Shown here: positions 44,725-53,622 of the stretch, in pieces
Layout of the letters: each line of letters begins with the position of its first letter
How positions within the stretch are numbered: position 1 is the stretch's first letter
Origin: Streptomyces uncialis
GTDB taxonomy: Bacteria; Actinomycetota; Actinomycetes; Streptomycetales; Streptomycetaceae
Direction: 5' to 3'
Length of the DNA: 64,000 nt
Assembly: GCF_036250755.1 (NCBI RefSeq)
Contig: NZ_CP109583.1
Span: forward strand, 4,154,001 to 4,218,000
Program-made: the position numbers and the translations under genes
The notes under the pieces: generated by a model
Seen by the model: only the letters and a program-made list of their open reading frames with translations
What the model was told of the DNA's origin: nothing
Databases searched by the model: none

Positions 44725-46157
44725 CGGGTTCCGGGCCCCCGCCCAACCCCCACACCCCGCACCCACCGCCGTCCCCGGACACCCCATCGTCCCCGTACAC
44801 ACCGATCCCCCCGAACAACCCACCGCCCCCGTACGCACCGACATCCCCCCGCACACCGTCCGCCTGGGACGCCCCGTACACCCCGCCCAACCCGCACACC
44901 CCGCACACCCCGCACACCCCACCCATACCGTCCGCCCCGGGCAGCGAGGCCCCCGACCCGCGGCCGGTCCCGCTCGACCGGCTGCGGCTGCCCAGCGACC
45001 CGTCCGCGCTCTACCAGGAGCTGCGCGCGGCGCACGGCCCCGTCGCCCCGGTCCTGCTCGACGGGGACATACCGGCCTGGCTGGTCCTCGGGTACCGGGA
45101 GCTGCACCAGGTGACGGCCGATCCGGCGCTGTTCAGCCGGGACGCGGAGCTGTGGAACCAGTGGCCCCGGATACCCGGCGACTGGCCGCTGCTGCCGGTG
45201 GTCGGACGGGCCCGGCCACCGGTGCCGCACCCGGCCGGGGAGGGACGCGCCCGGCGGGCGGCGATGATCGCGGACGCGCTCACGGCCGTGGACCCGGCCC
45301 GGCTCCAGGGGTACGCGGAGCGGTTCGCGGACGCCCTGGTCGACGGATTCTGCGCGCGGGGCGCGGCGGACGTGATCGGGGAGTACGCGACGCTGCTGCC
45401 GGTCCGGGTGCTGGCGGCGGTGTTCGGCTTCCCGCCGGAGGAGGGGCCGGGGCTCGCCTCGGCGGTGAACGGGGACGGGGGCACGGATGGCGGGCAGGGG
45501 CTCGCGCGGGCCGTGGCCAGGCTGCTGGAGCGCCGCCGCCGCACCCCGGGGCAGGACATCGTGTCCCGGCTGCTCGCCTCCCCCGAGGGCCTGCCGGACG
45601 ACGAGATCGCCCGGGACCTGACGTCGCTGCTGACGGTCGGCCATCAGCCGACGGCCGACTGGATCGGCAACTCGCTGCGGCTGATGCTGACCGAGGACCG
45701 GTTCGCGGCGTCGCTGTTCGGGGGACGGCGCAGCGTGGTCGAGGCGATGAACGAGGTGCTGTGGGAGGACACCCCCACCCAGAACGTCGTCGGCCGCTGG
45801 GCGTCCCGGGACACCCTGCTCGGCGGGCGCCGTGTCCGCGCGGGCGATCTGCTGGTCCTCTCCCTCGCGGCGGCCAACTCCGACCCGGGGATACGTGCCG
45901 ACCGGACCGTCCCGACCGGCGGGAACGCCGCGTTCTTCTCCTTCGGGCACGGCGCGCACCGCTGTCCGTTCCCGGCCCGGGAGATCGCGGAGGTCATCGC
46001 GCGGACGGCGATCGAGGTGATCCTGGACCGGCTGCCGGACCTGGACCTGGCGGTGCCGCCGCAGGCGCTGACCCGGCATCCGTCCCCGTGGCTGCGCGGT
46101 TTGTCGGCCCTGCCCGTCCGGTTCACCCCGACGACGGTGGTCGGCCCGGAGCACTGA
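44721..46157 (+). CDS. Conservon cytochrome P450, CYP157-like, without the EXXR arginine
   Basis: 478 residues. The first 75 are a Pro/His/Thr-rich disordered extension (PHTPHTPHTPP). The P450 fold covers about 85-470. The heme loop FFSFGHGAHRCP has Cys415. The K-helix, where P450s have E-x-x-R, reads E345-V-L-W348 (NEVLWEDTP). The I-helix reads VGHQPTADW (306-314) in place of (A/G)Gx(D/E)T(T/S). CYP157 members of Streptomyces conservons are known for lacking EXXR. It may have an unusual or no oxygenase activity and act as a sensor subunit. ATGA overlap with cvnD. Confidence 0.9.
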   Translation: MTGSGPPPNPHTPHPPPSPDTPSSPYTPIPPNNPPPPYAPTSPRTPSAWDAPYTPPNPHTPHTPHTPPIPSAPGSEAPDPRPVPLDRLRLPSDPSALYQELRAAHGPVAPVLLDGDIPAWLVLGYRELHQVTADPALFSRDAELWNQWPRIPGDWPLLPVVGRARPPVPHPAGEGRARRAAMIADALTAVDPARLQGYAERFADALVDGFCARGAADVIGEYATLLPVRVLAAVFGFPPEEGPGLASAVNGDGGTDGGQGLARAVARLLERRRRTPGQDIVSRLLASPEGLPDDEIARDLTSLLTVGHQPTADWIGNSLRLMLTEDRFAASLFGGRRSVVEAMNEVLWEDTPTQNVVGRWASRDTLLGGRRVRAGDLLVLSLAAANSDPGIRADRTVPTGGNAAFFSFGHGAHRCPFPAREIAEVIARTAIEVILDRLPDLDLAVPPQALTRHPSPWLRGLSALPVRFTPTTVVGPEH

Positions 46158-46314
46158 CACGTACGGGAGCACCGGCGCGGACGGGAGTACCGATCCGCAC
46201 CGGAGCACCGACCGACGCCCGGCCCGCACCGGCCCCGGACCCGTCCCGGACCTCGCCCCCGCACCCCGCCCGTCCACGTCTGTCCACGTGGCGGAGGGGT
46301 TGTCTCAGCCGCCG

Positions 46315-46335
46315 GACACCCCGACCGGGGGTGTC
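46315..46335. terminator. Hairpin between the conservon and serC
   Basis: GACACCCC / GGGGTGTC, an 8-bp stem with a 5-base loop, 158 bp after the P450 stop and just before the serC -10 box. It may instead be an operator. Confidence 0.4.
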
Positions 46336-46346
46336 GGGCGACGGGC

Positions 46347-47477
<1,131 letters not shown>

Positions 47478-47508
47478 TCCACCGTCCCCCACGCGGGGAC
47501 ACGTCGAG

Positions 47509-47536
47509 GGGGCGGTACCCGGCCGGGTACCGCCCC
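47509..47536. terminator. Palindromic terminator of serC
   Basis: A 28-base perfect palindrome beginning GGGGCGGTACCCGG folds into a 12-bp stem with a GGCC loop, 32 bp after the serC stop. It also faces the ABC permease gene from the other side. Confidence 0.8.
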
Positions 47537-47692
47537 TTCGGCGTTCACGCGGACGCCCCGCTCACCGGTCGGCGCCGACGCTCTCCCACAGTCCAGCGGT
47601 CACGGCGACGGCCTTCCCGCGACCCACCGGCCACGGCGACGGCCTCTCACCGGCCACGACAACCCCTCACCTGTCGGCGCCGACGCCCCCGG

Positions 47693-48562
47693 TCAGCGGC
47701 TGAGCCGCTGGAAGCGGCGGACCGCCACCGGCAGGAAGATCGCGGTGATCACCAGCGGCCAGACGACCGCCATGAGCACGGCGTTCTGCTCGACCCAGGA
47801 GCCGCCGCTGCCGACAGGGGTGCCGAACAGCTCCCGGGAGGCCGCGACCGTGGAGGAGATCGGGTTCCAGGCGGCGACATGCCCGAGCCAGTCCGGCATC
47901 AGCTGGGGCGCGACATAGATGCTGGAGATCATCGTCAGCGGGAACGCGACCGCGAAGAGCCCGCCCGCGGCCTCCGGGTTCGGCACCATCAGGCCCAGCC
48001 ACACACCCACCCAGATCAGGCAGAAGCGCAGCAGCAGGAGCAGCCCGAAGGCACCGAAGGCGGCGGCGACACCGCCCTGCGGACGCCAGCCCATGAGCAG
48101 GGCCGTCAGCATCAGGATCGTCAGCTCGGCACAGGCCACGATCAGATCGGTGACACCGCGGCCCGCGACCACGGCGGACGAGGACATCGGCATCGAGCGG
48201 AACCGGTCGATGACGCCCTTGGTGGCGTCGTACACCACGACGGTCGCGGTGTTGATGAACCCGAAGGCCATCGTCATCGCGAACATGCCGGGCATCAGGA
48301 AGTCCCGGTAGTCGCCGCCGCCCGGCACGGTCATCGCGCTGCCGAACACATACCCGTACAGCAGCACGGACAGGATCGGGAAGCCGAGCTGCCAGGCGAT
48401 GTTGACGGGCTGGCGCTGGTAGTGGGTCAGCCCCCGGCGGACGATGTTCCAGGAATCGGCGAACGCCCAGTAGAGCCGTCCGTGCTCCTCCACGACGGGC
48501 CCGCCGGACGGGGTGCCGGCCACGGGGTCCGTGAGGTCCTTCTCGGTGGTGGTCGCGGTCAT
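47693..48562 (-). CDS. ABC-2-type permease, DrrB-like
   Basis: 289 residues with six transmembrane helices in the ABC-2 pattern (for example [80 protein letters not shown]). It pairs with the ATPase gene whose end it overlaps by four bases (ATGA). DrrAB pairs export daunorubicin-like drugs or lipids. The TetR regulator next door suggests a drug-responsive exporter. Confidence 0.93.
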   Translation of the reverse strand: MTATTTEKDLTDPVAGTPSGGPVVEEHGRLYWAFADSWNIVRRGLTHYQRQPVNIAWQLGFPILSVLLYGYVFGSAMTVPGGGDYRDFLMPGMFAMTMAFGFINTATVVVYDATKGVIDRFRSMPMSSSAVVAGRGVTDLIVACAELTILMLTALLMGWRPQGGVAAAFGAFGLLLLLRFCLIWVGVWLGLMVPNPEAAGGLFAVAFPLTMISSIYVAPQLMPDWLGHVAAWNPISSTVAASRELFGTPVGSGGSWVEQNAVLMAVVWPLVITAIFLPVAVRRFQRLSR

Positions 48563-49569
48563 CGCCGGACATCCCCCTTCGTGTCGCTGTTCCCGCCGGT
48601 GGTGCCCGCCGCCGCTTCCTCGTCCGCCTTGGCGCGGTGTCCCGTGAGCCGCAGGAACACATCGTCCAGGCTGGGCCTGCGCAGCCCGATGTCCTCGACC
48701 TGGACGCCCTCGTCCTGAAGGGTCCGGGCGACCTCGGTGAGCGCGGCCACCCGGTCGGTGACGGGAGCGTGCACCCGGCGCTCGGACTCCTCCGTCTCCG
48801 GTTCGCCCGCGCTGACCTTGGCGACGACCCGCACCGCGCGCGGGATGTCGGCGCGCTCGGCGACGACGACCTCGATACGGTCGCCGCCGACGGTGTTCTT
48901 CAGCCCGTCGGGGGTGTCGTCCGCGATGGACCGGCCCCGGTCGATGACGGTGATCCGGGAGGCGAGCTTGTCGGCCTCCTCCAGGTACTGCGTGGTCAGC
49001 AGGACCGTCGTACCGCTCGCGACCAGCTCACGGACCGACTCCCAGACCTCGCCCCGGCTGCGCGGGTCGAGCCCGGTCGTCGGCTCGTCCAGGAACAGGA
49101 CGTCCGGCGCGAGGATCATCGACGCGGCCAGGTCCAGCCGCCTGCGCATCCCGCCGCTGTACTTGCCGACCCCCCGGTCGCCCGCCTCCACCAGGTCGAA
49201 CTGCTCCAGCAGCTCGGTGGCCCGGCGGCGCGCCCCGGCCCCGCCGAGATGGAAGAGCCGCCCGAACATCTCCAGGTTCTGCCGGCCGGTCAGCACCTCG
49301 TCCACCGCGGCGTACTGGCCGGTGAGGCCGATCCGGGCGCGGACCGCGCGCGGGTCCTTCGCCACATCGACGCCGGCCACCGTGGCCCGGCCGCCGTCCA
49401 GTGTGACCAGCGTGGACAGTATGCGGACGGCCGTGGTCTTGCCCGCGCCGTTGGGCCCGAGCAGTCCGTGCACCGTCCCCCGCCGCACCGTCAGGTCGAA
49501 GCCGTCCAGTGCGTTCTTCTCGCCGTACCTCTTCTGCAAGCCCTCAGCGTGCACCGCGTACGTGCTCAT
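48559..49569 (-). CDS. ABC transporter ATPase, DrrA-like (daunorubicin-resistance type)
   Basis: 336 residues. Walker [10 protein letters not shown] (about 39-47), signature [12 protein letters not shown] (about 139-150), Walker [15 protein letters not shown] and H-loop-like [10 protein letters not shown] place it in the DrrA family. The C-terminal part (about 230-320; [20 protein letters not shown]) is the DrrA C-terminal domain that aids assembly with DrrB. GGAGG lies four bases before the ATG. It is divergent from the TetR gene, with two operator-like repeats between. Confidence 0.95.
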   Translation of the reverse strand: MSTYAVHAEGLQKRYGEKNALDGFDLTVRRGTVHGLLGPNGAGKTTAVRILSTLVTLDGGRATVAGVDVAKDPRAVRARIGLTGQYAAVDEVLTGRQNLEMFGRLFHLGGAGARRRATELLEQFDLVEAGDRGVGKYSGGMRRRLDLAASMILAPDVLFLDEPTTGLDPRSRGEVWESVRELVASGTTVLLTTQYLEEADKLASRITVIDRGRSIADDTPDGLKNTVGGDRIEVVVAERADIPRAVRVVAKVSAGEPETEESERRVHAPVTDRVAALTEVARTLQDEGVQVEDIGLRRPSLDDVFLRLTGHRAKADEEAAAGTTGGNSDTKGDVRR

Positions 49570-49629
49570 CCGACCTCCACCCCGTGCGCTTCCCTCGTGC
49601 GGCGTTCCCGCCGCCGCACCCCTCTAACT

Positions 49630-49644
49630 GGGTACACCGTACCC
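49630..49644. promoter_or_regulatory. Operator 1: GGGTAC-ACC-GTACCC
   Basis: A perfect inverted repeat in the ATPase/TetR gap. It matches operator 2 and is spaced 21 bp centre to centre, two turns of DNA. Confidence 0.75.
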
Positions 49645-49650
49645 GATGAA

Positions 49651-49665
49651 GAGTACGCCGTACCC
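49651..49665. promoter_or_regulatory. Operator 2: GAGTAC-GCC-GTACCC
   Basis: Nearly the same repeat as operator 1 (one mismatch in the left arm). It lies 33 bp before the TetR start and so can block that promoter, whose TAAACT -10 box is at 49685-49690. Confidence 0.75.
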
Positions 49666-49697
49666 AATTATTTCCCCAGCGGTTTAAACTGCCCGGT

Positions 49698-50552
49698 ATG
49701 GAGAGCATCGGGACCAGCGGCAGCGGCGACATCCAGCGCACCCTCGAACTGCTCTGGGAGCCGGAACGCCGGCCCACCCGGGGTCCGAAACCGACGCTGT
49801 CCGTCGAGCGGATCGTGCTGGCCGCGATCGAGGTCGCCGACGCGGAGGGCATCGACGCGGTGTCCATGCGGCGGCTCTCCACCGAGCTGGGCACCGGCAC
49901 CATGTCGCTGTACCGCTATCTCCCCGGCAAGGCCGAGCTGCTGGACCTGATGCTGGACCGGGTGCAGAAGCCGTCCGAGGAGCCGACCGCCCTCGGCACG
50001 ACGTGGCGCGAGGCCGTCGAGATCCTGGCCCGGGAGACCTTCGCGCTCTACCGGCGCCACCCCTGGCTGCTCCAGATCAACCAGGCCCGGCCGGTGCTGG
50101 GGCCCGCCACCCTGGACGGCATGGAGAAGATGCTCGCCCTGATCCGCCCCATGGGCCTGTCCGACCCCGAGCTGCTGTCGGTGCTGATCATGGTCGACGG
50201 CTATGTGTCCGGCGTCGCCCGCAGCCACGCCCATGAGATCGAGGCGACCGAGCAGACCGGGCGCACCGACACCGAGTTCTGGACGGAACAGGGCCCCTAT
50301 CTGGACCAGGTCATGCGCAGCGGGCGCTACCCGATGATGGCGTCACTGTCCCCGGACACGTTCGGGCCCGGCTTCGACCACTTCGAGTTCGGGCTCCAGC
50401 GCATCCTGGCGGGCCTGGACACCCTGGTGGCCGCCCGCGGCGCCGACCCGGCCCCGGTACCCCCGACGCCGCCCCCGGGACCGTGCGCGCCCCTGGGTCC
50501 GGCCCCGGCCGACGGGACCGCGACGGACCAGGGCGGCCCGCCCGCCCCCTGA
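49698..50552 (+). CDS. TetR-family regulator with TetR_C domain
   Basis: 284 residues. The N-terminal helix-turn-helix (about 35-80; LSVERIVLAAIEVADAEGID, AVSMRRLSTELGTGTMSLYR, YLPGKAELLD) and the C-terminal TetR_C-type ligand domain (about 95-250) with HPWLLQINQARPVLGP and HAHEIEATEQTGRTD are typical of drug-responsive repressors. The last 40 residues are Pro-rich and disordered. TAAACT ends seven bases before the ATG, suggesting a leaderless message. It is expected to repress the DrrAB genes and itself. Confidence 0.93.
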   Translation: MESIGTSGSGDIQRTLELLWEPERRPTRGPKPTLSVERIVLAAIEVADAEGIDAVSMRRLSTELGTGTMSLYRYLPGKAELLDLMLDRVQKPSEEPTALGTTWREAVEILARETFALYRRHPWLLQINQARPVLGPATLDGMEKMLALIRPMGLSDPELLSVLIMVDGYVSGVARSHAHEIEATEQTGRTDTEFWTEQGPYLDQVMRSGRYPMMASLSPDTFGPGFDHFEFGLQRILAGLDTLVAARGADPAPVPPTPPPGPCAPLGPAPADGTATDQGGPPAP

Positions 50553-50567
50553 CCGCCCGGCCCGGCT

Positions 50568-51566
50568 CTACCGCTTGCCGCGCAGCAGCCGCTTCCCCCC
50601 GAAGACGACCCCGAGGGCGATGGCGAGCGTCAGCACGCCCATCGAGTAGTTCGTGTCCTCGCCGGACGCGGAGGAACCCGGCCCCGTCCCCTTGTCGCCG
50701 CCGGAACCGCCCGACCGGCCGGAGGAGCCGCCCGGCACCTTCCCCGGCTCCACCTCGCTCCCCCGCCCCTCGGAGCCGTAGAGCAGACCCGTCCCGTCCG
50801 GGGTCCAGGTCAGCGACTCGCCCTGGCGCTGGAGCGGGACGCTGAGGGTGTCCGTGCGCTTGGGCACCCCGTTCCCCCAGTCGTAGAGGATGCCGCCGAA
50901 GTAGCCGCGCAGCGCCAGCCGCTCGCCGTCCGGCGAGAAGGCGCCGTCGGTGACCCACAGATCGATCGTCGCGCCGCGCTTGAAGACGTTCATGCCCGTC
51001 GGGGACAACTCGGCCGGTCCGATGTACAGGGCCGCGTCCTTGTCGTCGTCCTTCTGCTTGTCCACGATGTACAGCCGCCCCGTCTTCGGGTGCACCATCA
51101 TCGCCTCGGCGTCCCGGGGCCCGTCCTCGTACGTGACGGTGTACTGGGTGGCCTTGACCGTACGGTCGGCCAGCCGCTTCGGCTCGGGCAGCTTGTAGAT
51201 CCATACGTGCTTCCAGGTGCCGCCGAGGTTGTCCCCGATGTCACCGACGTACAGATTGCCGTCCGCGCCCACCGACACGGCCTCCACGTCCCGGGGGCTG
51301 CCGACGCCGGTGAGGGTGAGCGTCGCGACCGTCTTCCCGGTACGGGCGTCCACCGCGTACAGGAACGCGCCGTCGTCGCTGTCGTTGTGCGTCCAGTACA
51401 CGCCGGGGTGCTGCCGGGACGCGGCCAGCCCGCTGGACTCCGTGATCCGGGGGTCCTCGATGGTGAACCCCCCGGCCCCGATGTCCTCGGCGGACGCGGG
51501 CCCGGCGGCCAGCGCGAGGGTCAGGGCGGCGAGGCAGACGGCAGAGGCCGACGAGAACGGGCGCAT
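50568..51566 (-). CDS. Secreted beta-propeller-like protein with C-terminal membrane anchor
   Basis: 332 residues. A signal peptide (about 1-26; ALTLALAAGPASA) leads to blades such as ITESSGLAASRQHPGVYWTH, NDSDDGAFLYAVDARTGKTV, VEAVSVGADGNLYVGDIGDN and LTWTPDGTGLLYGSEGRGSE. After a Gly/Ser spacer a final helix (MGVLTLAIALGVVFGG) with KRLLRGKR ends the chain, a type-I membrane tail. No sortase motif is present. Function unknown; it resembles Streptomyces 'WD40 repeat' secreted proteins. It converges with the TetR gene. Confidence 0.85.
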   Translation of the reverse strand: MRPFSSASAVCLAALTLALAAGPASAEDIGAGGFTIEDPRITESSGLAASRQHPGVYWTHNDSDDGAFLYAVDARTGKTVATLTLTGVGSPRDVEAVSVGADGNLYVGDIGDNLGGTWKHVWIYKLPEPKRLADRTVKATQYTVTYEDGPRDAEAMMVHPKTGRLYIVDKQKDDDKDAALYIGPAELSPTGMNVFKRGATIDLWVTDGAFSPDGERLALRGYFGGILYDWGNGVPKRTDTLSVPLQRQGESLTWTPDGTGLLYGSEGRGSEVEPGKVPGGSSGRSGGSGGDKGTGPGSSASGEDTNYSMGVLTLAIALGVVFGGKRLLRGKR

Positions 51567-51697
51567 ACGTCCAAGACTGCCATCCCGCGCGGCCGTTCAC
51601 CGCGCCGAGCGGTCGGCGGCCCCGGTGCGCGGGCCGCCGGGCACCGCGTGTCCGGCCTCACATCCCGGCCCCCGGGGCGATCGGCGAGGATGAGCGG

Positions 51698-52381
51698 ATG
51701 CTCAGATTCATGTTCGTCGGGGACTCGACGACGATAGGAAGCGCGGGCGAGCACACCTGGCGGTACCGCATGTGGGAGCACCTGCGGGACACCCTCGGCG
51801 GCCCGTTCCGGATCGTCGGCCCCCGCGAGACGCTCTACGACCAGGCGCGGGACGCGCCCGTCTCGCGGGAGTACGCCCCCGGCACCGACCCCGCGTTCCC
51901 CCGCGCCCATCTCGCGGGCTGGGGCGAGGGCTGGCAGCACATGGCCCCGCTGATCCGGTCGGCGGTCACCGACCACCGCCCCGATGTCCTGCTGATCTCC
52001 CTGGGCCTGATCGACCTCGGTTTCTACACCGGCGCGGACGACACGGCGCAAAACGTCCGCCGCTTCGTCACGGAGGCCCGCGCGGCCGGTCCCCGGGTCC
52101 GCTTCGTGATCCTCCCGGTCGTCCCCAACATCCGGGCGGACTCGGACCCCGCGTTCGCCGCCGAGGTGGCACGCTTCAACGAACTCCTCGCGAAGACGGC
52201 CGCCGACCTCGACGAACCCCGCTCCCCCCTCCTCCTCACCTCACCCCCACCCGGCTACGACCTCGCCACCGACACCTACGACGGCACCCACCCGCTCCCC
52301 TCCGGCGAACACAAGCTGGCGGCGGCGTTCGCGGGGGCGATGAGCCAGGCGTGGGGGATGGGTACGGAGTACCGGGCGTAA
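51698..52381 (+). CDS. SGNH/GDSL-family hydrolase
   Basis: 227 residues. Block I MFVGDSTTIGSAGEHTWRYR carries the catalytic Ser (GDST). Block V DGTHPLPSGEHKLAAAF carries the Asp-x-x-His pair. The middle block LISLGLIDLGFYTGADD stands for the G-x-N-D region with Gly but a Leu/Ile in place of Asn (LGLIDL), so the oxyanion Asn appears to be missing. Members are esterases, lipases or acyl transferases. No signal peptide, so cytoplasmic. The start is ATG 51698. Confidence 0.88.
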   Translation: MLRFMFVGDSTTIGSAGEHTWRYRMWEHLRDTLGGPFRIVGPRETLYDQARDAPVSREYAPGTDPAFPRAHLAGWGEGWQHMAPLIRSAVTDHRPDVLLISLGLIDLGFYTGADDTAQNVRRFVTEARAAGPRVRFVILPVVPNIRADSDPAFAAEVARFNELLAKTAADLDEPRSPLLLTSPPPGYDLATDTYDGTHPLPSGEHKLAAAFAGAMSQAWGMGTEYRA

Positions 52382-52460
52382 CGCTTTCGTCGTACGTATC
52401 GTTGGTATGCGCGGGCGGCGCCAATCGGGAGGCGACTGCGCGCGGAGCGACAGGACCGGG

Positions 52461-53012
52461 ATGAACGAACCGGACACGGCAGGGCTCGACACCCTGTTCG
52501 GGCAGGTCTGCGCACCCGAGGGATACCGGGTCGAGGTCGTCGGCGGAGAGACCTTCACGACGCCGCAGCGCTCCGCGCACTGGGAGATCATCCGCTGGAT
52601 CGTCCGCGCGCTGGAGGACCGCTTCGGTATGCGGGTCAAGGTGCTGTCGGACGTGCGGATCGATTTCCCGGGCAAGCAGAACGGCTTCGCGCCGGACGTG
52701 GCCAAGCTCCGGGACGACGCCGAACCGGACCAGCGGGGTCGCTGGCGCCACGAGGACGTGGAGTTCATCGCCGAGGTCATCTCCCGGGGCACCGCCGCCA
52801 ACGACTACGGCCCCAAACTGGCGGTGTACGCCGAGGCGGAGGTGCCCGTGTACGTGATCGCGGACCCCTACCAGGGCCGGTGCCGCGTCCACCTCGACCC
52901 GAAGGACGGCGAGTACCGGACGGTGACCACCGTCCCCTTCGGTGAGGACCTCGACCTGACCACCACACCGGTGGCCCTCGTCCTCGGCACCGGCGCGTTC
53001 CCCCGGGACTGA
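52461..53012 (+). CDS. Uma2-family putative restriction endonuclease
   Basis: 183 residues. The PD-(D/E)XK Uma2 (DUF820) fold is indicated by HWEIIRWIVRALEDRFGMRV, FAPDVAKLRDDAE, the core VEFIAEVISRGTAANDYGPK and LAVYAEAEVPVYVIADPYQG. These proteins are common in Streptomyces and cyanobacteria, usually in many copies; their nuclease activity and target are unproven. The ATG at 52461 is preferred over an earlier start at 52407. It shares direction with the SGNH hydrolase gene 79 bp upstream. Confidence 0.9.
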   Translation: MNEPDTAGLDTLFGQVCAPEGYRVEVVGGETFTTPQRSAHWEIIRWIVRALEDRFGMRVKVLSDVRIDFPGKQNGFAPDVAKLRDDAEPDQRGRWRHEDVEFIAEVISRGTAANDYGPKLAVYAEAEVPVYVIADPYQGRCRVHLDPKDGEYRTVTTVPFGEDLDLTTTPVALVLGTGAFPRD

Positions 53013-53037
53013 GCCACCGCCCGGCCCCCGCCCCGGC

Positions 53038-53472
53038 TCACCCGCCCTCGTCCGCGCACACCCCGCAGTCGGGCCCCTGGTCACACACCTCGCCCTCGCC
53101 CGGCTCATCGTCGCCGGGTCCTTCCTCGGTGGCGAGCCGGGCGCCCCGGCTGTCCGCGATCCGGGTCACCTCCCGCAGCGAGGTCCGCAACTGGTTCGCC
53201 AGGAAACGCAGCTCCCGCTTGTCCGCCTTGTGGTCCGCGATCATGTCGTCGGCCCGCTCCACCAACGCGGCGGCGTGCCCCAGCTGCATCCGCTCCAGGT
53301 TGTCCGCCACCTTGGCCATCACACTGTGCCGTCCGCCCCCGGGCCCCGACGCGTCACTCACGAGGTAACAGGGCTTGCCCGCGTCCGTAATCCACGGCAG
53401 CAGCCGCACCGCCCGGACCCCACCGTCCGGCCCCATCGGCAACCCACAGGGTTCCCCGGTACTTTGGTCCAT
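53038..53472 (-). CDS. Conserved small protein downstream of an XRE regulator, unknown function
   Basis: 144 residues. A short N-terminal beta-rich segment (VRAVRLLPWITDAGKPCYLV) is followed by a long amphipathic helix (about 60-110; VADNLERMQLGHAAALVERA) and an acidic, Cys-containing tail (CDQGPDCGVCADEGG) that might bind metal. No known domain. It follows a helix-turn-helix gene on the same strand, a common pairing in Streptomyces, so it may be its partner. The ATG at 53472 has a GGAG ribosome site. Confidence 0.78.
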   Translation of the reverse strand: MDQSTGEPCGLPMGPDGGVRAVRLLPWITDAGKPCYLVSDASGPGGGRHSVMAKVADNLERMQLGHAAALVERADDMIADHKADKRELRFLANQLRTSLREVTRIADSRGARLATEEGPGDDEPGEGEVCDQGPDCGVCADEGG

Positions 53473-53569
53473 GTCGTCGTCTCCGTTTCACGCGATGACC
53501 ACGCCCCCGGACCGGTCGCACGGTCGCGGGGGTCTTTGACGGGCCCAAGACTCCCAGGACAAAAGGGGG

Positions 53570-53596
53570 TTGCTGTTGACCATCCGGCAACAGCAA
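53570..53596. promoter_or_regulatory. Inverted repeat TTGCTGTTG-N9-CAACAGCAA, candidate XRE operator
   Basis: Perfect 9-bp arms between the XRE gene and its downstream small gene, both on the minus strand. A TTGACA box (53601-53606) follows on the plus strand. It is the likely control site of the small gene. Confidence 0.55.
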
Positions 53597-53622
53597 ACCC
53601 TTGACAGCGGGTACCGGTCTAG

